A DNA stretch of 64,000 nt from positions 4,234,689 to 4,298,688 of the forward strand of contig CAJFCJ010000005.1 of assembly GCA_904063045.1 (NCBI GenBank), given 5' to 3'. The stretch is from Dimorphilus gyrociliatus. Lineage: Eukaryota > Annelida > Polychaeta > Dinophilidae. This document shows positions 35,509 to 55,828 of the stretch, piece after piece (the stretch's first letter is position 1; the number at the start of each line of letters is the position of its first letter). The notes beneath the pieces were generated by a model, which ran no database searches, was not told where the DNA came from, and saw nothing but the letters and a program-made list of their open reading frames with translations. The position numbers were made by a program, and so were the translations under genes.

Positions 35509-36105
35509 TTTTAATATGTAATTAATCATCTTCTATGAATATTCATGGCTCCTTCAATAACCGATTCCATTTTGGAATATAACGTGTACATAAATATTTA
35601 TATATAGTAGCATATACATTGTTTTCTTTCTCTTTCTCTTCGTTTTCCTCTCCATCCTAACTAATTGCCGTTAAAGTACACCTGATTAATTACTTGTTTT
35701 TTTAGTTAAAAGAAAAATAATCACGCAAGAAAGCAAACAGTAATTTAAATAGCATTTTCTCATTTTCTTTTATTAAACATCTCTTTTTTTTTAACAATTT
35801 AATTTAATTTTTTAATAATTTAAATAAATATTGATTTATGTCAAAGTATAACGATCGATGAGGTTGACTTAATTTTTGTCTGTTTTATCAATTAATCTGT
35901 ATACTGTTTATAAGTGCATACATGTATATAAGATCGTTTTATCCTTTTACCCCATTCCCCAGAAATTCCTAATACCCTTCTTCCCTTTCCTCTACCTCTT
36001 TCGTCAACCCTGTTTTATCCCCCAACCCCCTCCCTTCATCTCCTATTATAACATTTGTTTCTATATACAATGTTGTTAGTATTTCGTTTTTTGTCATTTA
36101 AACAA
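35509..36105. other. Convergent 3' regions of TOPBP1 and the MCFD2-like gene
   Basis: AT-rich sequence followed by a C/T-rich segment at about 35940-36045. AATAAA at 35823-35828 could end TOPBP1 transcripts. No ORF supported. Confidence 0.5.
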
Positions 36106-36897
36106 TTAGCTAAATTTCTTTTTATTCTTTTCAGCTGCTGCTTGGATTTCTTGCTTTTTTCTAGCATAAACAAACTCCCAATAAGTTAAAAATCCATCAT
36201 TATCCAAATCATCATCTTCTAGAATTTTATCAACGACATCTATTTAAAGAAATTAAGCAGATGTAATTTTTGTTTGTAATTAAGTGAGGCCTATTTAGTG
36301 TTAATTATTCTAACCTTCAATGTATTTGAACATTCTATCGGCTTTCTCCTTGTCGATTTGGGCTTGAGTTTTACCTGTATCAATTTCATCTTTAGCCTTA
36401 TCATCGATCATTTCCGAAGGTAACACGTGAGACATTGCCTTGAATAATTCTAATCCATCCAATTTAGTATTATTATCGAAATCATGTAATCTATAAAAAG
36501 AAAACAATGTCTTATATTAAAAACATAAGAATATTTAAATAATAAGATATTCTTACTGGAAGTAGTGAAATTCTAATTCTTCAGTTGTCATTTTACTTTC
36601 ATCCAAATCCGCCACACCTTCGTAATGTTCTTTGATATGCCTATGAATAATGTTTAATTACAAACTGAACGTATGTAGAGCCATCCTATTCCTTTCCCCC
36701 TTGTTTATCTCCTTTTCCCGTAACACATATAGTATAGTACATGTATACATCGTTTTCAGTTAAGAAAAACACTATTTTTATGTGCATATTTACTGAGAAT
36801 CGTGCGAAGCCTCCCGAAAATTCTCTCCTTGTCGAATGTGCTGTGTTGAGTACACTATCAGTAACGTTACCATTATAAATAATACTTTCAAAATCAT
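36106..36897 (-). CDS. MCFD2: MCFD2-like secreted EF-hand protein
   Basis: In other animals MCFD2 pairs with the lectin ERGIC-53/LMAN1 as a cargo receptor from ER to Golgi. Exons, minus strand: 36897-36794, 36640-36557, 36490-36315 and 36239-36106, phases 2, 2, 1, about 165 residues. Signal peptide at about 1-18 (MILKVLFIMVTLLIVYS). HIKEHYEGVADLDESKMTTE then leads into HYFQLHDFDNN, close to the MCFD2 pattern HI-x-EHLEG...HYFKMHD. Two EF-hands are seen: loop 1 DFDNNTKLDGLE and loop 2 DLDNDGFLTYWE, both with the expected acidic positions, though loop 1 has Thr and Lys where Gly and small residues are common. A Lys-rich insert separates the hands, and the tail is Ala/Lys-rich, longer than in vertebrate MCFD2. 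CGREF1-type proteins share the fold, but overall layout favours MCFD2. Confidence 0.82.
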
Positions 36898-37444
36898 TCT
36901 TTATGTCTTGAATTTTAATACAATACGGAAACTAAGCGAGCTGGCAAACCGCTGAGACTTGTCCCTTTAGACCGATCGATAGTTATAGCTAGGATGCCAC
37001 ATTAGCAGTACTGCCATCTTCAGGCGCGTTACAAAACTCTATTGTTCTTTATCATCGTATTTTGTATTATTTCTCTTCATCCCTTTTTATATATAATGCC
37101 TTTTATTTATAGAAGTAAGTTGTATCCGCCTATTAACAACTGTTTAAACTGTTTTATTTGTTCCGTAAGTGTACATATATAATATTTTTTTACTATATTT
37201 TTTAGGCCTATCCAAAATAGGGAGTTTAACGTTAAAAATGTAACTAATTAGTGTGTAACACATGGAGAGATAGAGAGATTGTAAAGATTGAGGATCGATA
37301 TTTCGTGATTAAATGTGAAATAATAATATATTAGGAGGCCTATAACAAAAAATCATATCTTTTCTGTTATAAATTAAGTACTTGTATGACTGAATTAATT
37401 AATTTATTCATTTATTTATTAACAAAATAATTAACTCATGTAAT
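36898..37444. other. MCFD2 promoter region and TFB1M 3' region
   Basis: GCCATCTT at 37013-37020 is a YY1-type core in the orientation of the MCFD2-like gene, about 115 bases before its start codon. A TAGGCCTA palindrome lies at 37203-37210. No ORF. Confidence 0.45.
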
Positions 37445-38947
<1,503 letters not shown>

Positions 38948-40050
38948 ATGGCTTCGAATAAAGAAAATCTTCTTCCAGGCGCTTTAGAAAAACACTCAAG
39001 GCCGGATGATTTCTCGGATGATGACGAAATTCCAGATGAGTAAGTTGGGTTAAAGTTTTGTAGAGCAAAACGTCAATTAAGGTCACTAATCTAATTTACT
39101 ATTAGATGCCCGTTCAAAATAGAAGACTTTGAGATCGGTAAACCCTTGGGTCGTGGGAAATTTGGTAGGGTTTATTTAGCAAGAACAAAGAAAGAAAAAT
39201 TTATCTGCGCTATAAAAGTAAGTTAAAAGAAAGTGAGAGTAAAAGTAAATCTACAAGAGATATCATTCCATTACACTCATCTCTCTTCTTATAGATAATG
39301 TTCAAGAGCGAGATCATGCAGAGTCATTTAGAGAAGCAAATTCGAAGAGAAATAGAAATCGGATGCCATCTAAGCCATCCAAACATTATAAAACTTTATA
39401 ATTGGACACATGACGATAGGAAAATCTACATGTTTATAGAATACGCCGCAAGAGGTGAATTGTACAAAGAGTTAAAGAAGAATCGCTATTTTACGGAGAG
39501 TAGAAGTGGTAAATATATGTATCAAATTGCCGACGCTTTAAAGTACTGCCACGAAAACAAAGTTATACATCGGGATATTAAACCCGAAAATCTTCTTCTC
39601 GACCACGGAGGTAACGTTAAAATATCTGACTTTGGTTGGTCAGTTCACGCTCCATCAATGAAACGGAGAACAATGTGCGGAACTTTGGATTATCTACCAC
39701 CAGAAATGATAAGAGGTCATCATCATACAGAAACAGTCGATCTGTGGGCGTTAGGAATTTTATGTTACGAATTTCTAGTTGGTCGACCACCGTTCGAAAG
39801 CGAAGGGACAGAGGCAACCTACCGAAAGATTTTAGATTGCACCGTACTTTTTCCGTCAAGAGTCTCTAGCTTTGCAAGAGATCTTATATTGAAATTATTA
39901 ATAGTCAAACCTCAAGAAAGATTATCTCTAGACGGAATTATCAATCATAAATGGGTTCAAGACGGAGTAAATTCTGGCAAATCCAAAGGATTATTAACAA
40001 GTTCCGTTCAAAGATCTGTAACAGTATCAAGAATTCAAGAAATTGATTGA
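38948..40050 (+). CDS. AURKB: Aurora kinase, B type
   Basis: Mitotic Ser/Thr kinase of the chromosomal passenger complex. Exons 38948-39039, 39106-39217 and 39295-40050, phases 2 and 0, about 319 residues. A short acidic N-terminus contains KEN at residues 5-7, a likely APC/C degron. Kinase landmarks: Gly loop GRGKFGRVY (46-54), Lys68, HRD Asp162, DFG Asp180 and the Aurora T-loop with [21 protein letters not shown] (Thr194). Two traits point to Aurora B: Asn at position 104 (LYN; Aurora A has Gly, which selects TPX2 over INCENP) and Met before Cys in the T-loop (TMCGTL). The catalytic sites are intact. AATAAA repeats at 40237-40246 lie about 190 bases after the stop. Whether the animal has a separate Aurora A cannot be told from this window. 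Confidence 0.92.
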
Positions 40051-40348
40051 ATTTAATTTATTTTCTTTTTTGTTTTTTTGTCTTTTTACGGTAATCAAAT
40101 GTTTTTAAAAAGAAAAAGGAAGAGAAGAAACAAGAGCATCATCATTTTCTTCTTTCCTTCTATTTCTATCTATCATTCTGTTTACTCTCTCTCTCTCTCT
40201 CTCTTTCATTCTCAGTATAAAGTAATATTAATCATTAATAAATAAAGCAAATAAAAAGAAGGTTAATATATTCAAATACAAACATATATGGATATTGATA
40301 TATATATGTATATATAAAAAAAGAGACGTCTTTGGTTTGATCGATGTT
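40051..40348. other. Convergent 3' regions of the Aurora gene and the four-span protein gene
   Basis: About 300 bases with a CT run at 40186-40204, poly(A) signals at 40237-40246 for the plus strand, and TA-rich DNA. No ORF supported. Confidence 0.5.
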
Positions 40349-41105
40349 CTAAGCCTGCGACTGGCTCATTGGTCCACCTAACAATTGCTGCGATCCAGCT
40401 CTTGCAAATCCCGATCTTGGCGTTGACATTCCAGATCTTGCTCTTGACATTGCTGTATCTAACATATCCTTTGAACCGGCTAGTAGTTTCTTCTCGCCAT
40501 AGGTAATTTCGTAACGAAGTTCCTCTATCCTGGAATAGAGAACTACACAGCAAATAATTTGAAAGATTGTTCTAAGAAGCCAGAATAGGAAGGTGAAAAC
40601 TAGATAAGCCATTCTAAATGTATTCTTGCTGTACCAAGAGAACTTGTAACAGGCAACTCCAAGTTCGGCCAATGTATAGCAAATCATAAAGACGAGATAG
40701 ACTTTGGTTAGGGTGAATTCGTAAAAAGTCGGGAAACGTCTCACACCAAAGAACATAATTACGGCGGTTATAATCATTATAATATGAAGAACAATCATAA
40801 CAATATTACAAGCCAACCATCCTTCCCAAACATGCATTCTCCATCTCGCCTCAAAACCTCCTCTAATATAAAAGTTATCGCTAAATTGGTCAGCAATATC
40901 AAATATTTCCAAAAGAGTTGCAACTCCGGCAGCAATCTATGTAAAAAATTTTTTGAGATATAAAAACTACAGGTAAACCAGTAATGATAAAGGTATGATA
41001 AATTATCCTTATTTAAAGTCAACTTACGACAGTGTAAAAACATATCGCTACTACGGCGATCTTTAATTTCCAGCAAAGAAATTTATTTAATTGTAAAGCA
41101 CTCAT
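40349..41105 (-). CDS. Four-span membrane protein, function unknown
   Basis: Exons, minus strand: 41105-41028 and 40936-40349, joined in phase 0, 221 residues. Four hydrophobic segments lie at about 13-36, 67-90, 101-121 and 135-160. The loop between spans 1 and 2 (about 37-66) is polar with a WRMHVWEGW motif. The C-terminal tail (about 160-221) is cytosolic-looking: IEELRYEITYGEKKLL, then a Ser/Arg-rich part with repeated SRARSGMSTPRSGFARAG and an end rich in Gln and Ser. TPR and SGMSTPR could be phosphorylation sites. There is no catalytic motif, no clear signal peptide and only scattered Cys. I do not recognise the family with confidence; tetraspan families such as LAPTM or MARVEL share only the topology. 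The good donor and acceptor plus consistent hydrophobicity make the gene real. Confidence 0.75.
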
Positions 41106-42564
41106 TCTATCCTATTTCTCTTCATAAGGTAAAAAAGTAAACATCAAATTGACGCCATTGAATACAGGTGCAATTGTTAATTTCACGCCAGATGGCGCTT
41201 ATAGTACTTCCGGTTAAAACTTGGAGAGCAGAGATTAAAAAAAAGTACCATAACTCCCTCTACATCAGAAAAACTTGGAACATTTCGGTCAGTTTCGATA
41301 GTTGTAGGAGACGTATAATTGAGATATCTAGACTCGTCGAAGCATTAAAATTATACATAGTTTTGTATAATGATATAGGTAAGATTTTTTTGCAAGAATT
41401 CTATATATGCTTTTGTTGCTTTTAATCCAATTGTGTGAGCGTATTGTTTGAATGAAAGGAAAGAAGGATAAATTTTCGCTAGCCCATCAAAAATTATTAT
41501 ACGTCTATAAGTTCATTAGAAATAGAGTTATAGGATTAAACGAATGATCTGTATATAATTTTAACTATATCTATACGATTGTACATTCATTTTTAGGCTT
41601 TTGTTACACGTGTTCTTCGCTTGGGTTTTCCTTCTATTTTATTAAACAAAACAGATATTTAACTGTTTGCTTAATTAGGTTGAAAGTATTCGTATTATAA
41701 ATATTTATATTTCATGTATATTTTAATATTTTGAGGTATTTATATTTACCTGTAGTGGTTGCGTCATCTTTACATAATACATGTTTCTCTTATGAGACTT
41801 ACTACTTCGCGATCGCTGAATTAGCTATTCCTCAACTTTATCTATAGTTTTCATTCTTTTTAATATATTAAAAAGGTGATAATTATCCAAAATGATTAAA
41901 ATATATAGATAATATGATAACGCTGATAGAAAGAATGATATTCAAAGGTACAAGATGAATTTTAATAGATTTTTTCTTCCTTTTCTTTCTTTCCATCGTC
42001 ACATCTATCTGCCTATTTATCTATACATTACTAAATATGGGCGTTTCCCTTTCTTACTCTCTTAGCCGCTTTTAGGATAGTAGGTATTGCCTTTATATTT
42101 TGGTAAAGTTCAATGAACCACCCAACAAGTTTCTTCTTTTGTATTAAACATCGTTATATTTTATTAAACTAAATATATTAATATTCATCAGTTTGCGTCC
42201 GCTTAAAGTTTACTAGCCCTGTTGTTCCCTTTTCTATATATACAATTACATTCCATTCTTGATCTACTCTTATATGGATACATAAAAGATTAAGTTGAAT
42301 ATATAGGCCTCTTTTATTTCAAAATGGCGGTATATATACTGAAAATTCTGTTATTTTTCTTTTGTTCACTTCTCAATGACGATACGTAGTACGGCTGGAG
42401 CCCAACTTTTTCAGGTGTCGCTTCTATCGGTCACGTGACGACGATAATGGCGACCTAAGCGATCTACTCGCGAATTTCCTAGGAAATTTTAGGATAATCG
42501 TTCTTAATTACCGCTTGTCCTGTAATGTGAAAGAGTTTTGGAGATTAATAAAAGGGAGAAAGTC
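41106..42564. other. Upstream region of two genes with a possible short plus-strand exon
   Basis: Head-to-head with the four-span gene, an ATG at 41192 (in AGATGGCGCT) opens a frame of about 62 codons ending at a strong donor (GATATAG|GTAAGA, 41378), with ACTTCCGG close by. The only following acceptor I can place in phase (41597) gives about 34 more codons of unremarkable sequence. A real small gene is possible but unproven. From about 41700 to 42380 the DNA is AT-rich without features; the BFR1-like promoter follows. Confidence 0.35.
42430..42439. promoter_or_regulatory. Palindromic GTCACGTGAC upstream of the BFR1-like gene
   Basis: A 10-base perfect palindrome, identical to the preferred TFEB/MITF/USF site, 126 bases before the start codon at 42565. 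TAATGGCGAC about ten bases on is YY1-like. Confidence 0.5.
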
Positions 42565-45367
42565 ATGGCTTCGAAGGCTGTGATAAACGACAGAGTTTCG
42601 CCTAGAAATGAAGCGGGTAAGCGAGTGAATATGGTGTCTCTTTTCTTAGAAATGTTCAATTACGTTGTTTACTGATTGTCAAGGATCAATGCCCTAACAA
42701 CCGATATATAGTTAAGATATTTTATAGTTGTAAATCTATAATATAAGGATTTGTTTAAAAAATGACATGTTTTTGCCCGGTGAAAAAAAATACAAAGTGC
42801 AACTCATACGGCCTTGAATGTTTACGATAATTCTATGACAACAATGTAAACGCTATAGTTATTCCTGTAAAATGTAGACATCTTAGTTTATTGTTAATCA
42901 TAGAAACGAAAAGCCCAAAAATATGATGTTATTATATAAAATGTTCCCGTATTTGGGGATATTCAATATATAGAGAGCACCTGTGCCTGGCACACGTTGC
43001 GGAGAGTATGATTCATAGGCCGGTGGCTCCACGTGTCATAGGCCTATATGAAAGAAGGAATTAGAAAAATATCTGTGAACGCTTTGCAGAGTGAAATATT
43101 TCGTTTTTTTCTATTTCTAAATAAGGTATATACATATTCGAATAGTTAAATATATATATAAATATATGTATGTACAACAATACATATAGTTGTTGGTGTT
43201 CGTGTCCACTGTGTGCGCATACCATTTCATACCATACCATATATAGTAAAAGCTATTAGGCAATTGAAGTTAGCAGACGAAATACCAAAATATTTTTTCT
43301 GCCCTTTGATTTATAGTTTCGTCTTCGTCCTATTTCAGACATGAAGCCGCTTACAAAGAAAAAGTACGAAGAAGAAATGCGACAGATTAACAAACACATC
43401 CAAGAGTTGGAAGAGACTCTAAAATCGAACCAGAAAATAGTAAGAGACACCAACGAAAGATTAAGAGATATACGAAATGAAAAGACAAGAATTTCAAGCG
43501 ATCGAAAAGCGTATCAAGAACGAATAAACAAATTGAACGACGACGCCTTAAAGATAAGTACTAAAGTTGGCCAACTGCAGGAGAATCTTCCCTACAAGAA
43601 TGAATCCCATATAGACGATACAGTTCGGTAAGCTATCCGTTTACTAATCCTCTCTCTCCGAGCCCTAGATTTTGGTGCGTCAGCACCTTTAGAATCGTTA
43701 TTCATACCCCAATTCAAGAATACATGTTAATCAGCTGACTCATGCCCTTCCCTCTTATTAGTATAGAGAATTCTTAACAGGTGGCGTTAGCAATCAAAAA
43801 ACAGTGTTATAAACAAAAATATGTTTAGTATATTTATTAATTAACTATTATCTTCATTCTTTAATTAACACAGAAATTTGGAGGGAAAATTAAGAATATC
43901 CAGATTTTCGTTATCTGAAGAGAAAAGAATTGTTGAGGAGATAGATAAGCTAAAGCGATCGAAAAAGGTTTTAATGTAAGTACATCTCTTACCTTGTTAA
44001 ACTTGTAAAAGTATTTTTATTATTGTATTGAATATATTTAAAAACCGCTTCTCTCTATAATTTATCTATTTTCTATTGTAGGGAATTCAAAGCAGCTAAG
44101 GCCAGCAGAGACAAACTCCAAGCTGAATCAAAAGAGATGAAAAAAAAAAGGGATGACTGTTACGCTGCATATGGGCAATTGAAAAAAGAGGAGGAAACTC
44201 TGAAAGAAAACATTAAAGAAATAAACAAACATGAAGAAGCTGACAAGAAAAAATTAGAATTAAGAAACGCTGAAAAACAAAAGTTAACTGATGAATTTCA
44301 CAAGACTAGTAACTTATGGAGAAATAGTCAAAAGGAAGGCAACCAAAAGAAAAAATTCAATAGAAAAGAAGAAAAGAGATGTAAAGAATTTAAAAGAGAA
44401 AGAAAGGAAGCCCAACCAGCTCGTGTAGCAACTTTTGATCCAATCACACTATGCGGAACTCTTATTCAATACTTGAACAGGCAATTTAAGGCATACGAAC
44501 ATAGTCAAGGTATAGCGCAAAGACCGTCTTCTGGGGCAAATGGTTCTTCATCCTGTAGTTTAAACGGTTCGTGCGGATCGAAAACTCTTTCGGAGGAGTT
44601 GAGCTTTTTCAGGAAGAAGGACGATTGCGAAGTGGACGACTTTTATGCCGTTGCGCAAAAAGCTACTATCAAGAAGAAAAAGAATCACCTGAAAAAAAAT
44701 CAATTGTTTAAGATTTCACCCGAAATGCTTGAACAATTTGAACAATTGAACTTACCACCGCCAGCAAATGTTTGTGATATTCCACAAGTTCTAGAGAAAC
44801 TTCACGAACAAATGGTTAGTTTTTAGTCGTATTTCAGTTTTTTAAACTAAAATAAGTACAAGACATTGGAGATTGTAATATAAACAGAGTCCATATTAAC
44901 AAATGCATTATGTACAGTATATGCAGTTTAGTCTTTATGTACTTGTTTATTTATTTATGAGTATATACTTTATATACATAAATAAATATTAATATTGTTT
45001 ACAGAATACGATTCAGAGAATGGTTCTATCGTCATCATTACATGATCATAACCAGAATCCCGACTCTGCCAGTGAAAGCGCCATTAGTACTTCTGGTTTT
45101 ACGACATCAATTCCATCGACACCCGAAGGTATGGATGACATCCCAAGGTATCCGTCCCGTGAAACGCCAGATTCTGGCTTGGATGAAACTGACGGAATAC
45201 TCTCAAAATGCTCTACACTGACGCCTGAAAATGCTGATGAATATTTACACGAAGCTAAAAAGCAGGAAGTAGCATCAAACGATAGCCAATCGGAATCATC
45301 CTCTGAAACTGTTGTGGAATCTTTACTCGAGGCCGTTGACGGAGTTTCCACTGAAACCCAGAAGTGA
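42565..45367 (+). CDS. BFR1-like coiled-coil protein
   Basis: Exons 42565-42616, 43339-43627, 43874-43975, 44082-44814 and 45005-45367 join with phases 1, 2, 2, 0 to about 512 residues. After a short N-terminus (MASKAVINDRVSPRNEA) comes a nearly continuous charged coiled coil from about residue 20 to 260 with Lys, Glu and Asn. The next part has FDPITLCGTLIQYLNRQF and a compact C-terminal element KISPEMLEQFEQLNLPPP followed by PQVLEKLHEQM. That last pattern (a hydrophobic helix, LxLPPP, then a Val/Leu helix) reminds me of the end of yeast BFR1 and its relatives, which are ribosome- and mRNA-associated proteins at the ER. The tail is Ser/Glu/Thr-rich and disordered. Assignment to BFR1 is from memory of the pattern and is moderate. 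Intron 1 (42617-43338) holds a TAGGCCTA palindrome at 43039-43046. Confidence 0.7.
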
Positions 45368-46427
45368 AAAGGCATTTGAGTTTCATCTAAGTCCAAGTTA
45401 AGACAAACTGTCAATATAGTTTTAACTTAGCTGATTTTCTTATTATTACCATTATATATATATATATATATATATACATATACAGTTTATATTCCAGTAC
45501 GTACTGTATATTCTATATATGTATATATAATATTGTTATAACTGTATTTATTTTCAAAAAATATTATATTTTTTGTCATCTATGAATAGGATTATTTTTG
45601 ACGAGAGTTAAAGTGGAATGCAAAGCGTTACGATGTTTATACCTGTTTTTTTCTTTTATTATTATTATCTTTTCATTCACTTCCCATCTATCTAGCTATT
45701 TATAAATCAGTCAATTAATTAATTAAATAATCAATGCATTAAATTTATCTATCTTTATATCTTCTGTTTTTTTCTTAAACGAAAAATGGGAAAAGATGAT
45801 AAGTGAGGGAGAGACGAACCGGAGAATAACGAAACGAAAAAATTATTTAAAAAGAATACTAAAAATAAAAAGTAAACAAAAAAATGAAAAAAAAACAAAA
45901 GACAAAAAGAGAAGACACTATTGATAAATTTATTGATAATGCTATTTTTATTCGTTGTATGAATAATGTAACGTTGTAACTTTTGCGTTGATGAAGAGCA
46001 TTAAGAGAGAACGAGAAAGAAAAGAAAAGTTGTTTTATATGATTTTTTTTCTTGTTTTATTAATGCTCGAGCCGTGTTAGTAACTCAAAATTACGTATAC
46101 TGTTCTTTGTATATGTAAATCTTTGTTTTTTATATATATGAACGCATTGTGGTCACGATTTGTTTTAATATTTGCAAAAACCCAAAAAAAAAAAAACCAT
46201 ACAAAATCTTATAAATGAGATAAAAAAATTTTATTATAAAGATATTATATGGAAAAAAGAGAGAGAAAAAACGAACAAATAATAACACAATGTTAATAAA
46301 TAAATATATAAATAAAAAGAATTAAAAAGAGAGAAAAAATGAAAAAAAAACAGAACCGTTGTAATTATGAAATAATTATAATAAAATCATAATAAACGAA
46401 TAAGAAATACATGTTTTCTATTCATAA
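45368..46427. other. 3' regions of the BFR1-like gene and HAUS2
   Basis: TA microsatellite at about 45455-45475 with TATACAGTTTATA and TACTGTATA units, then A-rich DNA with several AATAAA sequences (for example near 46294 and 46390). No exon. Confidence 0.5.
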
Positions 46428-47531
46428 TTATAAAACATTATCTTCTTCTTCTCCTTTATGTCTTTCTTCCATTGCTTTCGATACTGATGTTATCAATTGC
46501 ATTTCCTTTTCTATATAGTTGGCTGCTTTGCATACTTTTTCAGATATTTCTTCAATATCAATATTCGAATCGGTAAACTTTCTCAACCATAATAAAGATT
46601 CCAATATTTGAGTTAATTCAGATACCAGGAATGTTAATCTTGTGACAATTTCATAAAACTGGCTATATCATAATGACAATTGATTATATACTATATATAT
46701 ATATATTCAATAAACAAATTAATAGCTTACTTTCTATATTGAGATTCAACCTTAATGGAATTTGCGACAAATGGTCTTTTTAATTGTTCAATAACTTTTG
46801 ATTGATTGTTATTAATCGATGTAAATAAGGAATTAATTTGAGCAATTGTATATCTTTTCTCCTCTGCAAAGACGTATAAAAACAATTTATTTTGTTCAAA
46901 ATTATTCAATTTAAAAGTCGATACTAGTACTGATATTAGTCAATATTACTATAATAGTTATGACAATAATAAATACATAAATTCCTTCATTAATAACAAT
47001 AAAGAAACGAGTTGAAATGTGTTGGTAATTAATTGATAAACCTATAATAAGATAATGCTTATTTTTCGCTCACCTAGCGAAGATGAATAGATTAAATCTT
47101 TCACTGAATTTTCATTTTCTATTCGAATGCTTTCTAAACTTTTCTGCAGAAAATTGCAAAATATAAAATTAATAAATATATTTTCTTCATGAGTTAAAGT
47201 GTCTCCTATTTATTTACAAATAAAAATATACTCTGTTTATTTTGTTTACAAACCTGTCTACTAGTTTCTCGTTTTTCACCTAGTTTTTTATACATAGATA
47301 TTAGTTTTATAGATGGTAATCTTTTCAAACTATCCGATATATCTTCTTCTGTAAATTGAGCCTGTTTAAATTAAATAGTAAATTGTTTATTTATATACTC
47401 TCGTATTATCGCTCAAAATAACGAACACTTTTCAAATGGCCAGTCTTATTCGCGAGAAATAAAAGATTTCTAACTTGTCCAACCGATCTATCATCTTCCC
47501 AAGGATTCATATCATATATTGGTTTATCCAT
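46428..47531 (-). CDS. HAUS2: HAUS2, augmin complex subunit 2
   Basis: Part of the eight-subunit augmin complex, which recruits gamma-tubulin to spindle microtubules for branching nucleation. Exons, minus strand: 47531-47427, 47361-47254, 47143-47074, 46863-46731 and 46662-46428, phases 0, 0, 1, 2, about 216 residues (human 235). An early NPW motif (MNPWEDD) followed by a short helix matches the HAUS2 start (NPWD). The middle has a Gln-rich helix (AQINSLFTSINNNQSKVIEQ) and LKRP where HAUS2 has LLKP. The C-terminal half has FYEIVTRLTFLVSELTQILE and an end rich in Lys/Glu, lining up in order with vertebrate HAUS2. Identification is from remembered pattern, not from a search. Two of the four donors are GTT-type (GTTCGT, GTTTGT). 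TTGGCGC, an E2F-like core, lies at 47596-47602, about 65 bases upstream. Confidence 0.7.
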
Positions 47532-48534
47532 TTTGGCCTATTTATATTCGGATAATCTCGTTAAAAATATAATAATCTAAACAATTTCAATATAGTTGGC
47601 GCTCTGAAAAAAGTCGTCTGCTAGACGTAATCAGAAGTGACTAAAATCCGCTGATCACTGTCACTGAGAAAGAGGGTGAGAAGGAGAAGGTGTCGTATAT
47701 CTTTTTTTAACTCTCTCCTTTTTATGCGAACTTTATGATCAAATATTTTTTATTTAAATACATAAATAATATATATGTAAACATATTTTGTATTTATATT
47801 TAGGTTAAATAACATCTTTATAGCAAAAATCAACTTGGAAAAAAGGTAGGTGAAAATATAGAAATTGCGAAATGTTCTGTAGAATGTTTGGAAATATTTC
47901 GTAATTTCATTGAAATATCTACTTAGGCCAAAAGCAATTTTCCCGTTCTAAATGTCCTATATATAAGCTAATAGTACATTCTATATAAAATAAATGATAA
48001 AGTAAATTGTCTATTCATTGTCCCATCTCGTATTATTTCATAACGATATTTAACCTTGTTAAAATTTTAAACATAATAGTCTTTTTACATTTTTAAATAC
48101 TATTTATTATTATTTTAATGGAATTATTCTACTCTTTTACTATAAACAATTGAATTATTTTAGTTGAAAATTGATAGCTTTTAGAGATTTTTAAACAAAA
48201 TATTTTTTTATTTGTGTAGACAAGGCTTTATCATGTTTTCTTAGGCCTAAAATTAGAATATAATATTTGTTATATTTATATAAATAGTTGCGAATATCTA
48301 GAAATTAAAATTTATACATAAAATCTACACTTAAATACATGATTGAGTAGGTTTTTTCGTTACGAGTGGTGGCCTGTAAGGCCAATTCCGTGTGCTATTT
48401 AGTCTAACTGTTATTGGGAAACTGGTTCAATCTAGAATATGTTCCGTCACGATGAGCTCGAATGAAAGTAAAGATTTAAGTATCGTAGTTTCTCAGACAA
48501 ATTATCACATGCTTATGTGTTGAACAAGAGGAAG
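47532..48534. other. Divergent upstream region of HAUS2 and ABCC1
   Basis: About 1 kb between start codons that point in opposite directions. It includes TTGGCGC at 47596-47602 near HAUS2, a TAGGCCTA palindrome at 48242-48249, and AT-rich DNA. No ORF supported. Confidence 0.5.

Positions 48535-55828
<7,294 letters not shown>

Noticed and set aside
45046..45414. 122-codon minus-strand ORF
   Set aside because: Antisense of the Ser/Glu-rich last exon of the BFR1-like gene; no independent support.
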